From: Trochalopteron elliotii
Lineage: Eukaryota > Chordata > Aves > Passeriformes > Leiothrichidae
Reading direction: 5' to 3'
Length of the DNA: 64,000 nt
NCBI GenBank assembly: GCA_024734555.1
Contig: JANPWX010000360.1
Location: 732,612-796,611, forward strand
This document shows, one piece after another, positions 30,101 to 45,100 of the stretch (position 1 is the stretch's first letter; each line of letters opens with the position of its first letter). The position numbers were made by a program, and so were the translations under genes. The notes beneath the pieces were generated by a model, which worked only from the letters and a program-made list of their open reading frames with translations, was not told where the DNA came from and searched no databases.

Positions 30101-33100
30101 CCTTTGTAAATAAATAAATCTGTGTTTGCCCTCTGATGATGATAATATTGATCCTAAATATATACACACTAAAAAAGCTTCTGGCAAGTGTATCAGACAC
30201 TTGCACATCTAACCTACCTGTCAAAATAGTAGGATAACTAACTCTCTAAAGATTAAAGGGGCTGCTTTAGCAAAGACAGTTAGACAGACTTGCATATCCT
30301 TTGGGCCATACTTTACAAATGGAATTAGGACACATGAAAATGAAGCATATACCTTAGGACTTATACTTAGGTCTCATACTAACCACAGATTTTTATTATC
30401 TTCTCAATGGTAAGGAGATACTATACTTCCTATAAGATGAAAATGGTCGATAGTCACTTCTCTCAGTAAAGGATGTACAAAGAATTATAAGATATTTCTG
30501 CAGTTATACTAGCAGTTACATGTGCAAGACATCTAACTTCTTCATGTGCCTTCTAAAGCCACTTTTATGCCCTAGAACACATCCTTCTGGCACCATTAAG
30601 ACCTGACTGACTTTAGGAAGTATCAGGACTACTCAAAGAGGAAGCATGAAATTGGAATGAAATTAAGTGGCACTTTCATCCTCCTGAGCCTGAGCTGTCT
30701 TTCTCAGCTCCTGGAGGACTATCTTGCAGGTTTATAAAGATCTGTAAATATCTGAATAAAGCAGAATCTTGGGGACTTATCACTCTTAGACACAAGTGCT
30801 CTATAAGGACTCCCACCCACAAAGAAGATGGAAACAAAGGGTAATAATAATTTAGAGTAATGCAAAAATGTGTTGAGAGATAAACTGAAGAATGGAATCT
30901 AGGAGGCTGAGCCCTAGGCCTGATCTTATGTAATAACAGGTAAGTAACCTTTACTTTCAAATTTTGCATCTACTTTCTGCTGAAAAAAGCGGTTAACTCT
31001 GGTCAATGCAATAAAGGAAAGCAAAAGAAATCTGAGAAGCTGACAGCTAAACTAAGAAAGCGTGAGAGCAAAACAGTTTGAAATACTACGATACAAAATT
31101 TCCAGCAGAAAGTAACCAGCAGCACACCTCGGGGGAGAAAAAAACTGGCAAATTATTAAATTACAGTAATAATTAAAACACAGTTAAATATTATTTAATA
31201 TTGTTTTTAAATTTTAATTGCAGAAAAGAGAAATTTGTACTTTCATATAGGCAGCATATTCTAAATTAAAAGACAATTACTTTTAACAGAATTTTCTAGA
31301 ATAACTTTGGGTCAAATGGCTGATTCTATCCAAACAGTGAAGACATGCAAAATTATTAATTGCAGTAACGCCTGTGCAGGGGGAGAAGTAATTTTGTATA
31401 GAATCCATATTTCCCCCTAAAAAGCTGCCTCATGGTATTTTTAAAACTTTTTTGGTAGCTGAAAATTTAAATAAATGTGAGATCATTTAAATGAACCAAA
31501 AGTGGAAAGAGCTTCAGCCAGAAACTGTCACCAACAATGAAACAGAACCCCATCAGAAACTAAGTAATTTCACTGCTCACAGAATAGTTTATCAGTATTT
31601 TGATGTTATCATCTACAATTACATATTGTAAAATAGATCATTACGATATACACTTAACTCTTTGTATATTATTATTTATATGTGTATATATATATAAAAT
31701 AAAGAATGACAAGATGAGGAATTTTATTCACTCACTGCCATTCTCATACAGAATAAAATATTCACTTTCCAGGTGAGGAAAGTAAGCTTTTGAACTATTT
31801 GTCTCTCTCTGGTATCTAAGAAGATACCTTTAGTTATCTGAATAAAACCCTACTGTGGATATCTTAACTTTTTACTTACCTTGCTACCATTTCCTTTTCC
31901 TTATTTGATGCATATCCACTGCTACTGAGGGTTTTTGATGGAGAAGACAGGAAGTAGAGGCAGTGATTTGTAAAGTACTGATCAACTAATGGTAAAAGAA
32001 CCTAAGAAATATAGACAAAAAATGTATTTTTTAAAGAGCACAATGGTAAGTGTAGCAGCTCTGATTGGTCAAAGTTCATAAAAATAATTTTAATTCTGTA
32101 ACAACTGTGTTTTGTATTTTAGACACAAACTCATGTAAATTAAAACCTGACGTCTTACAATTTTATTCAAAATGACACAAATAATAAACAGACTTCCACA
32201 AAGATATCTGTTTTGGATCTAATAATGCATAGGATTATTTCTTTCTGCTAATTATATGATACACACTTCAGTGATATCTTATAGTAAAAAAATCAGATTA
32301 AATTTATACATTCAGTGAGAGTATTTAATATCATGTAATGAATAATCTGCCTTTTCATTTTTATGTTCCTTCTCATACAAAAACAGATATATTGAAGTAT
32401 TTGGAAATATTTGAATCCAGCAAATATACTGAGATATTTTTGAAGACATTTCAAAATATTTGATAACAGTTTGATTAGTTATCATTAAAAATATGGAAAA
32501 GATATATTTCTGTTATGTGAAAAAGAGTCCAACATTACAAATTTACATATTCTGTATAGTGGAATGTATATGAACGTGAAATAATTGCTCACCTTGGCAA
32601 AGAATTTTATTTCTTGGTCATGTGGAGATTTTTCAGTTTTTCCACTGGTTACAATGGCTTCTGCAAGGATACAATCAAGGCAGACACAAATAAGAAGCTG
32701 TCTAATAATAAATAACACAATAGATCTTTCAGATAGACTTGAAAAATTAGTTTTACTTAAATAAAAATAAAAGAACAGAAACAGTTTAGCTAGTTACAAA
32801 TGTTCAAGAATTAAATGTGAAAATTAAAAGACATTATTTAGGTTTCTTAAATGCAATAAAAATATCTATCACTAAAAATGTAAAGCTATCAATCAAATAA
32901 TGATTTTAAAAATAAAATCTGCAACTTACCCAAATGTGCAATAAACTCTTGAGCAGAATCAACATATTTTAAAATTTTCTTCAGAAACTTAAAGGCAAAC
33001 CTCTTTTCCATGGATGAAGCATCCAACTCCATGTCGTTCAGGCCCCTGTTTTGAAAGGGATTAAGAGAAGTAGAATTGATGATGGCACTGGTAAAATGAT

Positions 33101-36100
33101 GGCAGTACTATGAAGAATTTCATGCTTATGTTTTTTATTATGGTAAATTTTCATAAGAAGGAGAAAATGACCATGGCAACTCTTAATTATCAACTATCTA
33201 GAAAGAAGCAGAGAAAAATGAACTGACTTTAAAAAGAGGTAAAATAGCTTATGATTAAGTATCCAAAATACAGTTATTTTAGAATAAGAATTGTAGAGTG
33301 CTACCTTATTGCACAGACAAAGCCATCATGCATCTGAATCTAACAAAGTAATGCATTGGTCACTCAATTTCTACTGCTGGCACATTTACATTCCAAGTGT
33401 TTGGGAAGTCAGCAGTTGCATCTTTACAAGATCAGCCTAAGTACTACCCTTCATTCAATTAATGACTCTTAATCTTCATTTTGTCCTTTAACTTTATGAA
33501 GGAACAAAGCCAAAATTACTTCAGCTACTAAATGAAACCTTAAATGTAAGTAACAAACTATTATATTATTAAAGTATTTGAAAAATTTCAACAGAATACA
33601 ATAGTTTCTAAAGAGGCACATTTATTCTTTAAGATAAATTCATTGCCTAAATCATGGCCGTCATACAAGATATTAAAGAGGAATAAACTCCTCATTCTTT
33701 ATTCCACAAATCTGCAAACAATGCTTTCTGTCTTGGCATCCAGGACAAGAACAGAGATTTTTTTTCATTCCCCTTTTGAAGTCACTTAATTCTATACATT
33801 TTTTAAATTTATTCTGTTTTCAAATGTGCTTTCTTTCACAAGTCATTAATTCTTCCATCTTCATTTCCTTGAGGTTCTCTTGTACTTTTGTTTAGTTTGC
33901 AACTTCCTCAGAGTCTCTTTATTCCAATATCAAAAAATCTAAACTCTGGTTGAGATTTTCTATTGGTAGATGGTGGGTTACACCCAGGACATCAAACTGC
34001 TTTATCAAGTGAGGAAGTAACTGAGTGACATTAAGGAAAATCTCTAGTTAATCATAAATGGTTACTTCATCTGCTTCTATACAACCTCTTCAAAGAGCAG
34101 CAGATAGGAAGACACAGCCCTTATCAGTTAAGAGAAAGTAACCTGGCCAAAGGACATACAGAGACTACAGAGGAGCTGAACAGTGTGTCAGAAGTAGGGA
34201 AGAAGGAAAGAACTGGTAGTTTGTGACACTGAGGCAAAAGCAAGAAAGGAACAAGAAAAAAAGGAAGTTGCTGGACTCACTGCTGTGGTATAAGAACGTG
34301 GTCATTTGTACCGAGAGTCCTTACCACTGGTATGGGAGTAAATGAGGGAGGTAAAATGGGATATTAGACTAGCAGTTTAAAATCTTAGACTAGCAGCTAT
34401 GAGAGAAATCCAAGCAAAATAAGTAATTCTGGGAGGAGGTTGATGGAGCAGAAATTTTAACAACAAAAAATCTAATAATAAAATATATGGTCTTGACCAT
34501 GTCAGAACACAGTTAAGAGGAAAGAAATGGTTATAGTCTGGGGAAACACAGCCAGAGAACCAAGGAAGACATTTCAATCCCATTTTAAACACAAACTTAA
34601 TAGGGCTCTAACCTCCCATCTTGGTTTAATTTGTGAAAAAAAAAAATTATTGTAAGAGTTCTAGTTTGTATACTTTGATGACTCACAATTAATTTATCTC
34701 CTATGCAATCAATTGGTTTAATATAAATTAACAGCTATGTATGCTTGAGACGTGTCTTCTGCTGCCTCACCCTCACAAAGGAGACTAAGTACTCATCTGT
34801 ATTTTCAGTGAGGTCATTGTAAATATTTTCTTTTTGTGTTTATAAGAAGTCATGCTTCTTAAGAGATTATACATACTTTCCAAAATACTGAAAGATGTTG
34901 ATAGGTCTGTGAAATATAAAAAACAATATCCAAAGAACTTGCAGAGATTTAAAGATGCTTAACAAAATACCATGTTGTTTCTAATACCTACTGAGAGGCC
35001 TGAGAGATTTATCTGTATGTCATAAACACACAAAGTGTTTCAAAATTTTTCTGAGTAAAGAACAAAAAGCCCAAAACCAGAGGCAGATGGTGTATGTAAA
35101 GTACACATGCCGTTCCGCCTATACGTTTCCAATTATAAACAATTCCTATGTTTTAATGATTAGTCCAACATTTTCAAGAATGACATCTTGCATTGTGATA
35201 ATTGCAATGAGTACTTCAAAAGATTATATATATTTTTATATATATGCATATATTCATCTGAAGAAAACACTGAAAAGAGGATAATCTTAATTCATCCTTA
35301 TACAAACAATCACTGCAAACTCTTTGGCCATATCAATGAAGTTTGAACGTGGTTTTTCAAGTTGATTTGTCCCATGATGTAACAGAAAAAAATGATTTCC
35401 TGACCCAAACACATGCAGCTGCATTAAATTTGAGAAATCCCATTGGTATTTCAGAAGGTCATAGACCAGCTTTTCTTATTCAATGGCTCTGAAGCAACTA
35501 TGGAGGTTATAAAAATATTTGGTGGCATACCTACATTTTGGGTTCAGGCTGAGAGCCCACATATGTGGCAGGAGGGAATTTTTCTCTGTAGTAATACAGA
35601 AATGTATACTTAGAACTGTTTTCTCATCTCTTAGAAAAAATACTGATTCTTGAAGTGAACAAATTTACCTTTTGCAGATCATAAAAATTGATTTTTACAA
35701 ATCTCTGAGTATACATTCAATAGAGACACAGACTTGAAAAGCAGAAATAAATGAAAACAGGTAAGATCTGACTCTGTGCATGTACAGAAAAATTTGTTCA
35801 TTAATACAATTTAGTTCACAAAAACGCTTAATGCCAGAAAATTGAGGTTGCCCATGTGTCGAAGTGTTTCACATACGATAAAAGACGAGACTTATAGTAT
35901 AGTAATTCACAATTCCATTATATAAAGCCACGTTCTACTGTAAGAAATCCCCACAGGCCAGCCTACTTTGATACACAGCAGTTCAATTTACAGTAAAGGA
36001 AGTCTATGCTTTTGCTACAGTAGAAGTTGATGCTCACAAAGTAGTGACCTTATTTTATTACTTTACAGAACTCAAAGCAAAATTGTTTTCAAAAATGGAA

Positions 36101-39100
36101 TTAAAAAGCCATTTTAGATAGATACGTTTCAGTATCAGACCTCAGATTAATTTTCCCACTGACACTGCTGGCTGCTAACTTAGACATTTTAAACTATCCT
36201 CTTGTTTAATTACCCTACTGTTGCATTTTGTATTTACTATGATCACATACTTATGAAAAATATTGCCTGAATATTCTGTTTTAGAAGAGTCTTTTTGAAC
36301 ATAAAAATAACTCTTATTCATAGAGGATCTGCCAAACAGTAGTTGTGTTAATAACAGCCAGTCTGAAGTGAGATAAGATTAACATGCTGGTTTGTGCACT
36401 GAATGCAAGCAAGCATCTGAAAAAATGTGTGACTTACCGAGATATGATTATACCATTGACTTGAAGGAATTTAAACAGCTCTTGTGCCTTTTCCCGATCC
36501 CGTGATTTCTCCTTGGCTGTCAATGTGTCATAAGGCACCAGTAAAGGATGACTACCTCCACCTTTAGTAAGTTGAAAGAACTGTAAGTTTTTCTACTGTA
36601 AGATTTATTCTGCTTCATGTACAAAAGGAACTAATCGTTTTTTATTGTCTTACACTGTCATCTTTCAGATTGTTTCTGCTCCCTCATCCTCCTTGTCTTT
36701 TTTGGTGTGGTTTACAGGATTGTGGCTTACCTTTGCTTTCCAACTCCATTTTCTTCTTTTTGGCCCATATATTATGGTAGTTTTCTGCCATTACCTCAAC
36801 CATTCCCTACATTAGCATCAGAAAGAACAAGATGCAAGATTAGGTGACAATTAAAAAATCTGTTATGCTACATAATTTTACAGTCTTGAGTAAAGGCTTG
36901 GGATAAAGAAACATCATAGTTAAGTGGAATTTCTATATTCAGCTGTTCTTTGAAGTCAGCACAAGCACAGCATATTCGTATTATAACATGCTGTTGACAG
37001 CCCCTTCCCTAGCTTCGTGCTTAATTTTTTCTGAGAACTCAGGAGGCATCAATGGCATGAACAGTAGAAATTTCATCTTTCAGTAGGTAAATAGCATGCA
37101 CACTTTCTACAACAGCTTATCATAACTACAGTCACTAATACACTCATAAAACCTAACAAAATTCAATTCCTTAATAATAAATAAATGAACCAAGTACATC
37201 CATTCCTTTCAACATAATATATGCAAAACACAAATACGAACCTGAAGCTCTCTAGAAAGTGCCACATTAGAGAGATCAAGTGGTGTTGGGCTGTACCCAT
37301 TTCCCTGCAGGGGAAAAGAAAATTATTCTCAGATAAAATAGTTTCAGATAAAAGAACCAAATATTCAGCTACAACATCTCTGTCATTGACCTGATTAGAG
37401 TAACACCATTCCCAAATTTATACTTTCTTGTAGAAACTGTTCACCTATTTTGCAATGTAGCGAAACCACTGGATGATTAAGAGAATGGATTTTCTAGTGT
37501 GGAAACATGTAGGTTGCTGCAGATACTGAGATTTCTCTATTCACAATAGGTGGCAAGCTGCAAAGAACGAAGCTTTTGGACTAGGAGGAAACCAATCATG
37601 AGGCATAAAAGATGTGTCTTCAAAATATGACAGAACCATGTGGGAACAGCCTGAGTGAGCCCTGTGCTAAGAATGAGACAATACAACAAAAAGATAAATT
37701 ATTTTCTTGAGGAATTTACAGACTAAGAAAAAAGCAGGAGTGTAATATATTAACATAATCTTCAATTGGTTTAAGTGAGAAAGCTCCAGTTCAGAAACCT
37801 GTTAGAGGTGAATGCTAAATGTGAAAGGTTACATATAAATCACTGAGTTCAAACATGTATTCAAGTTAATTATGTTTTGGAAACCTCTCCTCTGTCATGC
37901 CTTTATAGTGCATCTTCTCGGGCAAGAAGGCCCAACTGCAGGACAAGTTCAAGTGGCTGGAAGCAGAGATTCCAGAGGCAGCAGAATTTCCTGTAAGGGA
38001 GCAAGGTTTGCTGAAGAGATAAGAAATGCTAAAGTATTGTCTTGTAATGGAGTGCTCAAGGGCCCCTTTTGGTAAGCAAATACTGGTCCTCTAGAAGGAG
38101 CCCAATCCAGGCTTAAGGTGTCAGATACCGATGCTGGCAGGATCAGTGCTGGTGCAAGCATACATTAGGAGTTAACTTGTGACACAGCTTTGCACACTCC
38201 TTCCAGGACTTGTGACCATTGCACTGCTTATTAACTCTCACTATGTTTATGTACAAATGTGTAATTCACCTTGAGGGGTACAATAACAATTCTCCAACAC
38301 TTGCCAGTTTTAAACAACTTTCCCCCTCCAAGACATATTGATCAGCAGTCTCAACATGTGATTATAAAAAAATCTACAGATGAAAAAAAAAAAATCTATC
38401 ATCACCTGAAAATTTTGCCTGTAGCTTTAAAAAAAACATGTATCAAATGTGCAATCTCTTTTGTCAGTCATAATTGTAATCTTAACAAAAGCCTGTGTTA
38501 GGCTCTTCTGTTAGACCAAAAAAAAAGCAAATTGCTAGATCTCTTTATTATAAAATAAAAGACTTTAAATGCTTTGTCTGTTTTCTTTGAATGACAATAT
38601 TAAAAAGATCTTCAGTTCTTCTAAGAAAATTAATATCTATGGTCTCTTATAGCCTCATTGTCTTAAAAGCTTTTTGGAATCCTCTCTTTAATGTTGCACA
38701 GTGTTTATTATAGTGACATGACTTCTAATCTCAGAACTCTACCATTAAAAGTTTCTTTTCACTAAAAGGATATTAAATTGACATAATTCTTTATAATTTA
38801 TTAGTAAATTAATGAACAGGCCTTTTTTTTCCTAAATTTAAGGTGTTCTACCTTACCTGACTAGACTGAGATATGCTACGAAGCTTTTCATTTTCGCGCT
38901 GATGTATTATTGCTTCTCCTCCCTCCTTGGTCCTTTCTAGGCTCCATCCCAAGGCCAACATGGTTTTCAATGATTCTCTGGCAGGCCAACGATAAATTTC
39001 CTTTTCCTTTGAAGAAAAGAATGTAAATTTTTTTTTCTGCATTTAGTGAGTAGCAAAAGCACAATAAAAATATTGTGTCCTTCACTGTTAAGTGCCATAT

Positions 39101-42100
39101 GCCACAAAACTATAGAAATTTTGTATATTATGTAAGAACATAAAACATAGTTCTTTTTGCATGAGAGAAAAACTTTGAACTACCTACATTTAAAAAAATC
39201 TATTTTTAGTGGTATTTATTGCTGGGATACACGTTAGAAACTAACACCACTGCAAATGAGCCCTGGATCAATAATGCAGTTCGGACTTGGAAACTTATTC
39301 TTTAATTCCATCAGCACAAAATAATTAAGAAATGATGGTACTGTGAGTGCTATAAATTAATTAAACAAGTATGTATCTTCAAATGCATCAAGCACTCAAG
39401 ACCTTTTTTTAGTCTTCCTATATTTATATCCACTCACAGATACAAAAGGTTACTGAACTATGCACCTCTTCATAGAAACACAGTTACCAATAAAAAAATA
39501 GGCAATAGCCCATATTCCAACACTGCTTTGAAAAGTAAAACTGTTAGAAAAATTCTGAACATTTGTAGCAAAATTCCGCGTATGCCATATTAAGACTTTT
39601 CAAATCAATTAAATAAAAGTATTTCAGGTTGTACCATAAACCAGTTGCTCAAAATGACAGTTTTTAGTGGTAGACCTGATTTTTATGTTCAAAATTTCCA
39701 ATTTCAGACAACTCAGAAAATTCTCTTTGAACTGCTTAAATAATCACCAACAACGCTTTGGCTCCTCTCCAAAGATTCCAAAGCAATTTACAAACCTTAG
39801 GAAACTCAACCTCTTTAATCGCTCTTGATTCTTGCCATGTCTATTTTCTGAACAGGAAAAATGTGGTGAAGAGGGACATATCTAATTGACTTGTGTCTCC
39901 AAGTGAATCATTACAAAAATAAGTAACAATTCAAATTTACTTCACTGTTCTGACAACTAGAAGACATTTGTGCCTAGTCAAGAAATGCAAAATACTTTAA
40001 ATGTTTTTCTCATTTTCAACTGAATCATCTCCTACACATTTTTTACATTTTTCTACCATCTTTCTGGAAGACAAAATTGCCTTCAGATATGTTAAATTAC
40101 ACTTTTATTAAGCTCCAGGAGTTTCTGCCATTCATTTCTCATCCATGGAAGCCTGAAAAAAACTGTGCTACTGATACTTTTGAGTTCAAATTTGCCCAGG
40201 CCTATGAAGAAACAATGAACATTATGTCTAATGGAAGCAAATTATACAAGATTCAGTGTAAGATTAACTGAAAAATCACTTCAGGATAAAGTTGTACCTC
40301 TTAACTGTAAGAATTCTTGTTTGTGCTTCTGCCTGACATTTAACAGGTTATATTTGAAATTGATTTTTAACAGCACAAAAATCAATCTACTTCATATTGA
40401 TGCAGCTGAATTTTCTTCTATTACCTTTTCAGCTAAAGTTTTGAAAGGCCTTATTAATGGGTGAGTCTTCATATTTTCATCCAGTGAAACACCATATTTC
40501 CATCCACTATTAGTCTGAAAAAGAAAAAAAAAAACAACTGAAAACCCCACTGAAATGAGAACAACCTCGATGAGTGAGAGCAAATTAGCCAGTTTCCTCT
40601 GTCACATCAAACTGCCAACCCACTCCAAGGGCTACTCAGTGCCACAGGAGGGGAGCGTGCATCCATCTGTGGACACACAGGAACAAAACGTGCCTGAGAC
40701 AGAATGGGTGCCACCTGTGAGTCGCATGAAACCAGTCCTGAGTCTGACTCACATTGGCCCCTTTTAACTGGGCTCATGCACTGAGCCAGAACTGACTGAG
40801 GCAAAAAAGATTGTCCCATTTCTCTGGGAGACTAAAGTCAGAAACACAGAAAAGAGCAGGTATCATTAACAGATCAAGAACTGAGGAACGTAACTAATGA
40901 ATCCTTTACTTTAAACAATAACAACTGAAATTTATGGTTTGAAATTATTCTGTGTATATTTACATATGCATACACATATGTATACCTTCCTCTACAAATT
41001 TGCATACATAGGCCCCCCAAAGAAGAGAATTATTTTATACAACTCTTCCATAAAATTGCTCTTCATTTGTTATTGTTATAATAAATAAGAATATATAAGA
41101 ATGCATTGTCTTTTCTTGTAGCTCTGTAGAAATAATGAAACAGAAACGTGACACAGTGACAAAGGATTTGAAAATTATAGAGAAACTCAATACATAACAG
41201 GTTTGTTAAAGCTAAGAAGAAAGAAAAGCTACAACTACTTACCTGAAATAAAAAATTACATTAGGGTGTACCTTCTTAGATCATGGAGCTGCTGCACCAT
41301 TACCAGGCAAAATGATGCCTAAAGAACTGTATATTCTTACTTTTAAAATTAAAAACAAACAAAAGAACTAACAACAAAAACTCACCCAAATCCCAAACAA
41401 ACAAACAAAACCCCCAAACCCAACTCCCTTTTTTTAATCCCCTCATGTCTCTCTAATAAGTTATTTGACAAAGCAACAAATTGCAATGCGTTTTCTTAAC
41501 CAAGAGGTTTCGTCCACATATTCCAATATAAATATGTGGACACCCATAAACTCTGAACAAGGGCTTATCAGTTAAACTGTCCAGTTTCAATTTCAATATT
41601 CACACTAGGAATTATTTACTAGTCCTGGACAGTTGCCAGTCTTAAAATAACTCCTACCTTTTCAAAGGCCCATTTATCATGGGAATGTTCAGCATACTTG
41701 CTTACAATGTACTCCAGCTTCTCAGGAAGTACAAGGCTGTAAGCAAAGAGGGATATGGTCATTCAATCATAAGTTACTGAAGTCTGATTTATGAAAAAAA
41801 TGTCAGCATAATGTAGCACTAATCAAAATGTTTCACCTCCAAATGAAGGCCAGGCATTTGGCATGGCAATTCCCTATTCTTTAAAAGAAATGCCACAAAA
41901 AAGGCATAGCTATAATGGCATTTACAGAGAACCTTTAAGTATATAACAGTCACACTTTCTAACAACTGAAATCACAAAGAAACAAAAACCTGCTTCACTA
42001 CAATCTGTAGGTAATATTGTTGCTAATTCTTACTACAGAAAAACATTAACATGGATGTTTCACAATGCATAATGATGGAAGGATAAGACTTTAATAGCAA

Positions 42101-45100
42101 GACTGAGCTAGTGATCCTCAGTTCTTGAATATAAAGTCTGTATTCTAAAAGCACAAGATTACTAGGAAGGTCAAATCTCTAATCATCCTACATGAACTGA
42201 TTATTTTGCCATATCATGTTTCTACAGATCAATTCTCAAAATTAAGTGAAGATTTTATAAAAATTAGGCCACGGACCAACTGAATTGCCAGATTTTTGTG
42301 ATCTTGTACAAATTGTCATAAGCACACACAAAATAATGGTGGTCTCTATTTTATCTATCCCAAGCATTTGAACTATTAGGCAATAGGGTACATAATGAAT
42401 ATAGAATTTACTATTTTCTCTGCAGACATAAGATGGAAGTATTTAACATCTGTTCAGGGCTGAGAAGAATATGGTCTGGTAAACAAGACATGTTGCATTG
42501 AAATATCTGGCAGTAGGAAGCAAAATCCCTGTACTACTTCTGAAAGTTCTAATATCACTAATATGTCAGTCACCAGCCAACTCTCCCTACACAAGTTAAA
42601 AAAAAAATGTTAATAAGGAATAGTATAAAAATATTTAAGGGAAGGAAACCCCTATGAATTACATGACTCACTTTGACGTGCTGACAGGTTTGGGATCAAA
42701 ATTTCCTTCTGGATCCACCGAAGTCTGCTTTTCCAAAGTTGACATAATTCGTGTATCTAAATAATCAGGGGGCAAGGCACCAGCTATAGCACTTAGACAA
42801 GGCAAAGCCATTCGAAAGAGCTCTGGGTCATACTTCTGCAGGAGAGATAGGAACTGGTTGGAAAATCCAATAGAAAAACATGCAAAATGTTAGTGAAATC
42901 CAAGCAGCCATAGCCATGTAAAAATATTAGAAGATGCAAACAAAGAGTAAGTCATACTTAAAATTCAAGCATAGAGCAAAACTATTGTTGCATGACATCT
43001 ATTTTCCATTATATCAACGTGATATATTCCTAAGACTACTCAGATTGGCATGAGTGTGCTGACACTGTGTATGTATATGCAATACAAATTCAACTCAAGA
43101 TTTCTTTGGGCCATGAAGGCCAGTATAGAGAGGGTAAAGGCTTGTTTGCCTAGTTATAGAGCATGATCATCTGTAAAATGCTGCCTTAGTTCTAAAATCA
43201 CTAATTCCTGTAGAATTAGCAGAAGCCATTGTCATTTTGCCTTTCTTTCACTCTGCACTATTTAATTTTAAAATATGCACATTAAAGGAAATTGTGATTT
43301 TATGTAGCAAAGTAATTTCATTATTTTTAATCACATCAAACCTGTAAATATCTTAGATCAAAAAAGAATGGTGGAGAAAACAGTAGGTCAGCAGATCAGA
43401 TTTACACAACTCTTCTTTCACTGGGTTAAGAACCATTTACAGAAAAATAAAAATGTTACAGAGAGCCACCAGTATTGGCAGAAACATATCGTGTCAATTT
43501 ATCTGTTAAAATCTAAATGCACTAATTGGAAACATTTGATTGCAATTGGGCACTCCCTACACTCTTCACACTTGTGAAAGCAATAAGAGGGTAAGAATTT
43601 AGTAAATGTTAGTAAAATTAAATACAAATAAAGCTGAAAAATCCATTTCAGAATAATGCAGAAACCATTTTTATGTTCATATTATAAATCAGAATGCCTA
43701 GAGGAGCAATTATCTAAATCTGTTGTTTAGAAAGAGAACTTAAATTCAGTGAAACACAATTAATATGATTTTTTATTGTCCTAAAGCAAAAAAAATATTT
43801 TGATAGGGTTAAATTTTGATCACAAGCAAGTACAAAAAGTGTTTACTCAGTAAGACATTTCTCATATCAGAAATGCAACTTTTCCTTACTGAGAGAAAAA
43901 CTGAGCAAGTTAACAAGTCCCAATACCACACTTAGTAACAGAAAAAATGGAAAAGTGTTTATTTCATAGTATATTACATCATATATCTTCAGCTGGGCAA
44001 TAGCTGGAAAACTAAGGAAGTATAAATATAGATTTGAAGACAGACAATGTAAGTTTATTCTGCATATACCAACAATTTTATAAGCACATACATATATTTA
44101 TCAAAATTAATTTTATGTCAGTAAAAAGTAATTTAAAATGTTTAGTAGAACCAAGATAGGAGAGCAGACAACACTGTCATGTAAGTGCAGTGAGAACTAA
44201 ACATTACATATATATATATATACACACACATACATATCTCCTCGTCAGTAGTGTAAAGCTTACAAGTATAACAAGCAAAGATTTGACATTTCATTGGCTT
44301 GGAGAGAATATTTCAAGATTCAGTATTCAATTTTTCACTACATTAAAAGCATTAATTGCTCTATCTCCCATATTTGATGAAACTACTGTTAGAATAGGAA
44401 CTTTCTGATCTTGGCACAGCAAATTATCATTGTAAAGCTTTTATATGCACCCCATAATGTAATGTGAATTGCAGCCATTACCTTATGAGATAAGGAATCA
44501 AATATTCCCCAGAAAAGTTTTTCAGTTAAATGTAATTCTTCTTCTGCTGCGATTCCATAGCTTCCCATTCCTGAAGGCAGACAGTAGTATTTCCAGCACT
44601 GCTCATAGTGATTTGTCAGAAGCTAGATTTTCAAGAAATAAAAATGCATGTGAAACATTGTTATTTTAAAAAATAAAAAACTGTTATGTTAAACAGTTAC
44701 AGGAGTAGTATTAGTGTCTGTCTCTTCATTTCCAATGGCTCAGAAGAATGGTCTTTTTTCTTCTTTTTCTTTGTGGAAGAGCAGCAGAGCCCATATTGTG
44801 AAAGTATAAAGCCTGTATTATCTCCAGCTCCTGCTGTGGGATTCTCAATGGTTACAGGGAGTAGTAAAATCTCAGAATTGTCACCAACTGAGTACAGACT
44901 ACCTCATGGGATAAAAATAGAGACAATGAAATGGGTGTAAGGCAGGACATGATAGATTCTGATGAAAAGTTTTACAAATTCAAAGTGATTTAACTCCTGT
45001 CATTTGTAGTTGATGGCTTTAGTGTTATTCAGACGACTGCAAAAGACACCTGCAGTACACCCTCTTGGCTGTGACTGCTCAGCTCTGGAAAAATTGACAG

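Larger units (their letters stand above)
29623..31879 (-). other. RYR3 intron 23-24
   Basis: 2,257 nt of AT-rich intron with two low-complexity tracts (30034-30084 and 31676-31698). Confidence 0.9.
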
